From positions 1-8,795 of the forward strand of contig CAYGKP010000093.1 of NCBI GenBank assembly GCA_964350605.1: a DNA stretch of 8,795 nucleotides, in the 5' to 3' direction. Shown piece by piece: positions 6,578-8,795 of the stretch. Under the pieces are notes generated by a model. That model made no database searches, was not told where the DNA came from, and worked only from the letters and a program-made list of their open reading frames with translations. This DNA is from CAYGKP01 sp964350605. GTDB taxonomy: Bacteria; Bacteroidota; Bacteroidia; Cytophagales; JAAEPT01. Both the position numbers and the translations under genes were made by a program. Numbering within the stretch: position 1 is the stretch's first letter; each line of letters starts with the position of its first letter.

Positions 6578-6600
6578 AAACGCCCTATATCTGGGCGTCT
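6578..6600 (-). other. Second hairpin just after the GH10 stop codon
   Basis: ACGCCC (- strand, 6598-6593) and GGGCGT (6585-6580) form a perfect 6-bp stem with a 7-base loop, extendable by two pairs (one G-T), and are followed by a short TTTC. It sits about 15 bases after the GH10 stop and about 20 bases before the stronger hairpin. It may be an auxiliary terminator or a structure protecting the mRNA 3' end. Confidence 0.5.
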
Positions 6601-6613
6601 AGGTTACCGTAGG

Positions 6614-8506
6614 TTACTTCATTTGGACCTCAACGCGCGATCCGCCCTTCACCAGCTTGCCTGGGAACGACTGGGTTTTGCCCTTCGCGTCGGTCACCTC
6701 GATGGTGTAGTCACCAACGAAGCCCTTCACCTTGATTTGACCATCTGAGTCGGCCTGGGTGGTCTCATCCGTGTTCCACACCTCGTACACCATCTTGTGG
6801 TGCATCTCGGCAATGGGCTTGGGTGTCCAGTCCTTTTTGTACCACGCGGCATCAGGACGCCAGTGATTGCCCTCCCAGAAACCCCAACTGATCACGCCGT
6901 CGCACGCAGGGTGTGAGAAGCAGATGGTGTACAGGTCGCGCAGGTAGTCGGCCTGGAGCTCGTTGTCAGCTGTAGCAACGTCGAACTCGGTGATCTTGAA
7001 GTGAACACCTAACTTCTCGAAGCGATCGAAGATTTGCATCAAGCGATCCATCGAGGTCAGACCCGATTCTGTGAAGTGACCTTGGAAACCTACACCGTCG
7101 ATGCGCAAGCCACGTTCCTTAACACCGTTCACGTATTTGGCCATCAAGTCCAACTGGGCATTGTTAACCCCCTTATCGATGATCGCATGCGTCTCGTTCA
7201 GGTACAGCTTGGTTGCGGGATCGGCGTATTTGTCCGCCAATTCAAACCATTTGTACAACTCCTCATAGCCAAGAGTATCCATGAATTCATGGTTGATGAA
7301 GGGCTCGTTCACCACGTCCCAATCCACCACTTTTCCTTTAGTCGCCGTCACAATCTCCTGGATGTGGTCGCGTAGGTGCTTGCGTAGTGCTTCCTTGTCG
7401 TTCAGGTACACCCGGACATCCGTGTAGCGCGACGAAGGCCATACCAACACGTGACCCCGGACGCGAATGTTACGCGCCTCCATTTCACGGAAAAATTGGA
7501 AGACGTATCGATCAGTAGTTCCCTCCTTCTTCATCTGGGTCCAACCTTGGTACTTCAAGGCGTTCTCCATAGTGACTTCGTTGAAGTTTTCATAGATGAT
7601 CTTCCGGTAGATCTCCCCTTTCTCAGTTGGGCTTGCGAAAAGCTCGCGTGCGACGATGTTACCGAATGCAAACTCATGGTTGGTCTGCTTCACCCGGACG
7701 GTTGCACCTGGGATTGGCTCTCCTTTCTTGTCGCGAACGATGACCGTCAGGTCACCCATGCGGTTCTCCTCAATGCGCTTCTGCGCGGCAGCACGCCAAG
7801 GCGCATCCGACTCGCGGCCTTCATAGGTGAAGCGAGTGATCGGCAGATCGCTCATGGGCACAAATTGTCCGAGGTCATAGAGCTCGACATTCGCAAGCTC
7901 AATGGTCTGGTTGCTGATGCCCATCCCAAAGTTCATGGTTGCACCACCAATGCCGAAGTCCATGGCAGACTCAAACGGCATGGTAAAGTGGGTCCACTCC
8001 TGCCCTGCGGCTACGCGAACATGGATCGACTTTTCCCAAGGCGGTCCACCCATTTGGTAGTACACATCAAAAAATCCACTACCAGATTCGTCAAGCGACT
8101 GAGGACAGCGCGCCCAGAACGAAAGCAACATGCGGTCACCCTGCAGGGTTGGCTTCACGATCTTACTGTTGACCTCAAGGTCCCAGATGTTGGCCATGTT
8201 GGGCCCACAGACAATGTGAGCCACCTTGCCGGTGACAGGTTCGTCAGCCTTTGCCTCACGGAGCTTGAAGCTCGATACATCGGTGCGGGCACCGAAGATT
8301 GCATAGGCATTCATGTGGCCAGGGGCCAGCACATTATAGGCTTCACGAACGTTGAACGGCGTGATATCTGGGTAGAGTTCAAGAATGCGCTTTTGGGCTT
8401 TGGGTTCGCCTTGCGCAAAAGAAAGCGAGGGCGTGAACACGGCCACAGCCAGCAGAACAGCCGCGACCAGTTGGCGCAACACCATAGAAATGTGATTGAT
8501 CTTCAT
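6614..8506 (-). CDS. Secreted GH10 glycoside hydrolase (endo-1,4-beta-xylanase family) with N-terminal CBM-like domain
   Basis: A 630-residue secreted enzyme of family GH10, whose members cut the beta-1,4-xylose backbone of xylan with retention of configuration. Residues 1-32 are a signal peptide (cleavage likely near SFAQ-G). Residues about 55-215 form a beta-sandwich resembling CBM4/9/22-type carbohydrate-binding modules. Residues 252-285 are a short strand-rich link (VIVRDKKGEPIPGATVRV) leading into the catalytic barrel at about 285-578. There Asn400-Glu401 in DVVNEP is the acid/base and Glu507 in KITEFDV the nucleophile; ENALKYQGW (314-322), GFQGHF (473-478) and WGFWEGNHWRPDAAW (541-555) are also GH10 features. 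The last 50 residues form a small beta domain (IKVKGFVGDYTIEVTDAKGK). In place of the usual GHTLVWHSQ the enzyme has GHVLVWPSS. The ATG at 8506 is 11 bases after the upstream stop; Met8 is an alternative start. No lipobox is present, so it is likely periplasmic or released. Confidence 0.92.
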   Translation of the reverse strand: MKINHISMVLRQLVAAVLLAVAVFTPSLSFAQGEPKAQKRILELYPDITPFNVREAYNVLAPGHMNAYAIFGARTDVSSFKLREAKADEPVTGKVAHIVCGPNMANIWDLEVNSKIVKPTLQGDRMLLSFWARCPQSLDESGSGFFDVYYQMGGPPWEKSIHVRVAAGQEWTHFTMPFESAMDFGIGGATMNFGMGISNQTIELANVELYDLGQFVPMSDLPITRFTYEGRESDAPWRAAAQKRIEENRMGDLTVIVRDKKGEPIPGATVRVKQTNHEFAFGNIVARELFASPTEKGEIYRKIIYENFNEVTMENALKYQGWTQMKKEGTTDRYVFQFFREMEARNIRVRGHVLVWPSSRYTDVRVYLNDKEALRKHLRDHIQEIVTATKGKVVDWDVVNEPFINHEFMDTLGYEELYKWFELADKYADPATKLYLNETHAIIDKGVNNAQLDLMAKYVNGVKERGLRIDGVGFQGHFTESGLTSMDRLMQIFDRFEKLGVHFKITEFDVATADNELQADYLRDLYTICFSHPACDGVISWGFWEGNHWRPDAAWYKKDWTPKPIAEMHHKMVYEVWNTDETTQADSDGQIKVKGFVGDYTIEVTDAKGKTQSFPGKLVKGGSRVEVQMK

Positions 8507-8517
8507 AGCTGAAGTGA

Positions 8518-8795
8518 TTATTCGCTCGGCATCGAATCCACCGCCTCGATCGATTCGATTTCGATGGTGCCGGTGAAAGTGCTTGGATTGCCAGGATTGA
8601 CTAGAAGCTCCAACTTCTCAATGCGTCCATAGTTCACTTTCGAGTACGATGGCAGGCGCTGAACGCAGCCGTTACGCAAGTCGAAGTACACGTCCTGGAA
8701 TTCACCCGAACGCTTGATAGTTACTTCCGGCGGCGCACCGTTGGTCACCACACCGAAGTTGTCGATCAGGTGGAGGCGCATGAGAGGGTCCATGT
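8518..8795 (-). CDS. C-terminal end of a probable carbohydrate-active protein (partial)
   Basis: The last 91 residues or so of a gene that continues beyond the right edge. An ATG at 8793 happens to lie in frame, but the reading frame is open to the edge, so the true start is almost certainly outside. The visible segment resembles the C-terminal beta-sandwich found in secreted Bacteroidota glycosidases: LMRLHLIDNFGVVTNG, then FQDVYFDLRNG, then KLELLVNPGNPSTFTGTIEI. The NPG-x-x-FTGT-I-x-I(D/E) pattern followed by a terminal strand is what I remember from carbohydrate-binding modules of this sort. The protein ends DSMPSE before a TAA. The 11-base gap to the GH10 gene indicates co-transcription, and so a shared role in glycan breakdown. 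The catalytic or binding domain that would name the protein is not in view. Confidence 0.65.
   Translation of the reverse strand, partial: MDPLMRLHLIDNFGVVTNGAPPEVTIKRSGEFQDVYFDLRNGCVQRLPSYSKVNYGRIEKLELLVNPGNPSTFTGTIEIESIEAVDSMPSE

Noticed and set aside
6600..6617. Direct repeat TAGGTTAC twice, two bases apart, at the GH10 stop
   Set aside because: Only 8 bases long, with no accompanying mobile-element or attachment-site features.
7451..8512. Long 353-codon open frame on the + strand opposite the GH10 gene
   Set aside because: It mirrors the GH10 gene, whose domains and catalytic residues are clear. Its translation shows no recognisable family and is a by-product of codon bias.
1..8795. CRISPR array, tRNA/rRNA genes, transposase or phage genes
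   Set aside because: I looked for regular repeats, tRNA-like cloverleafs and mobile-element proteins on both strands and saw none.

Overview
The window looks like chromosomal DNA from a member of the Bacteroidota; I cannot resolve it below phylum. Four things point there. The ClpP and ClpX sequences are of the Bacteroidota type (ClpP begins MDYGKEF). A lipoprotein carries an Asp-rich stretch right after its lipid-modified Cys, the surface-export signal of this phylum. Several intergenic regions have TTTG-like / TAnnTTTG promoter elements, and clear Shine-Dalgarno sequences are absent. GC content is about half, a little lower in the lipoprotein gene.

Left part (1-2990, + strand): a protein quality-control block in the classic order tig-clpP-clpX. 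The trigger factor gene is cut by the window start. A GC-rich intrinsic terminator separates it from clpP and clpX, which sit 21 bases apart and are likely co-transcribed. They encode the barrel protease and its AAA+ unfoldase, and all catalytic residues are visible.

Middle part (2991-5247): a short unrecognised 84-residue basic protein, behind a candidate Bacteroidota promoter, is followed after 15 bases by a class I mannose-6-phosphate isomerase gene with a GTG start. This gene converges on, and overlaps by 14 bases, an EamA/DMT-family membrane transporter gene on the - strand. The transporter's best promoter lies so close to its ATG that the transcript may be leaderless.

Right part (5248-8795, - strand): polysaccharide-related secreted proteins. 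Reading with transcription (right to left) there is the C-terminal end of a gene with a carbohydrate-binding-like beta-sandwich, then after 11 bases a secreted multidomain GH10 glycosidase with both catalytic glutamates, then two hairpins acting as a terminator region. Next comes a surface lipoprotein resembling the glycan-binding proteins of polysaccharide utilisation loci, ended by a perfect 14-bp terminator hairpin. The plausible joint role is binding and cutting xylan or a related plant or algal glycan at the cell surface. No SusC/SusD pair is in view.

I found no clearly undescribed system. Most of the window is ordinary housekeeping DNA. The most interesting parts are the GH10 enzyme's non-canonical substrate motif, the pairing of the lipoprotein with it, the unknown 84-residue protein, and the compact terminator-promoter junctions on the - strand.
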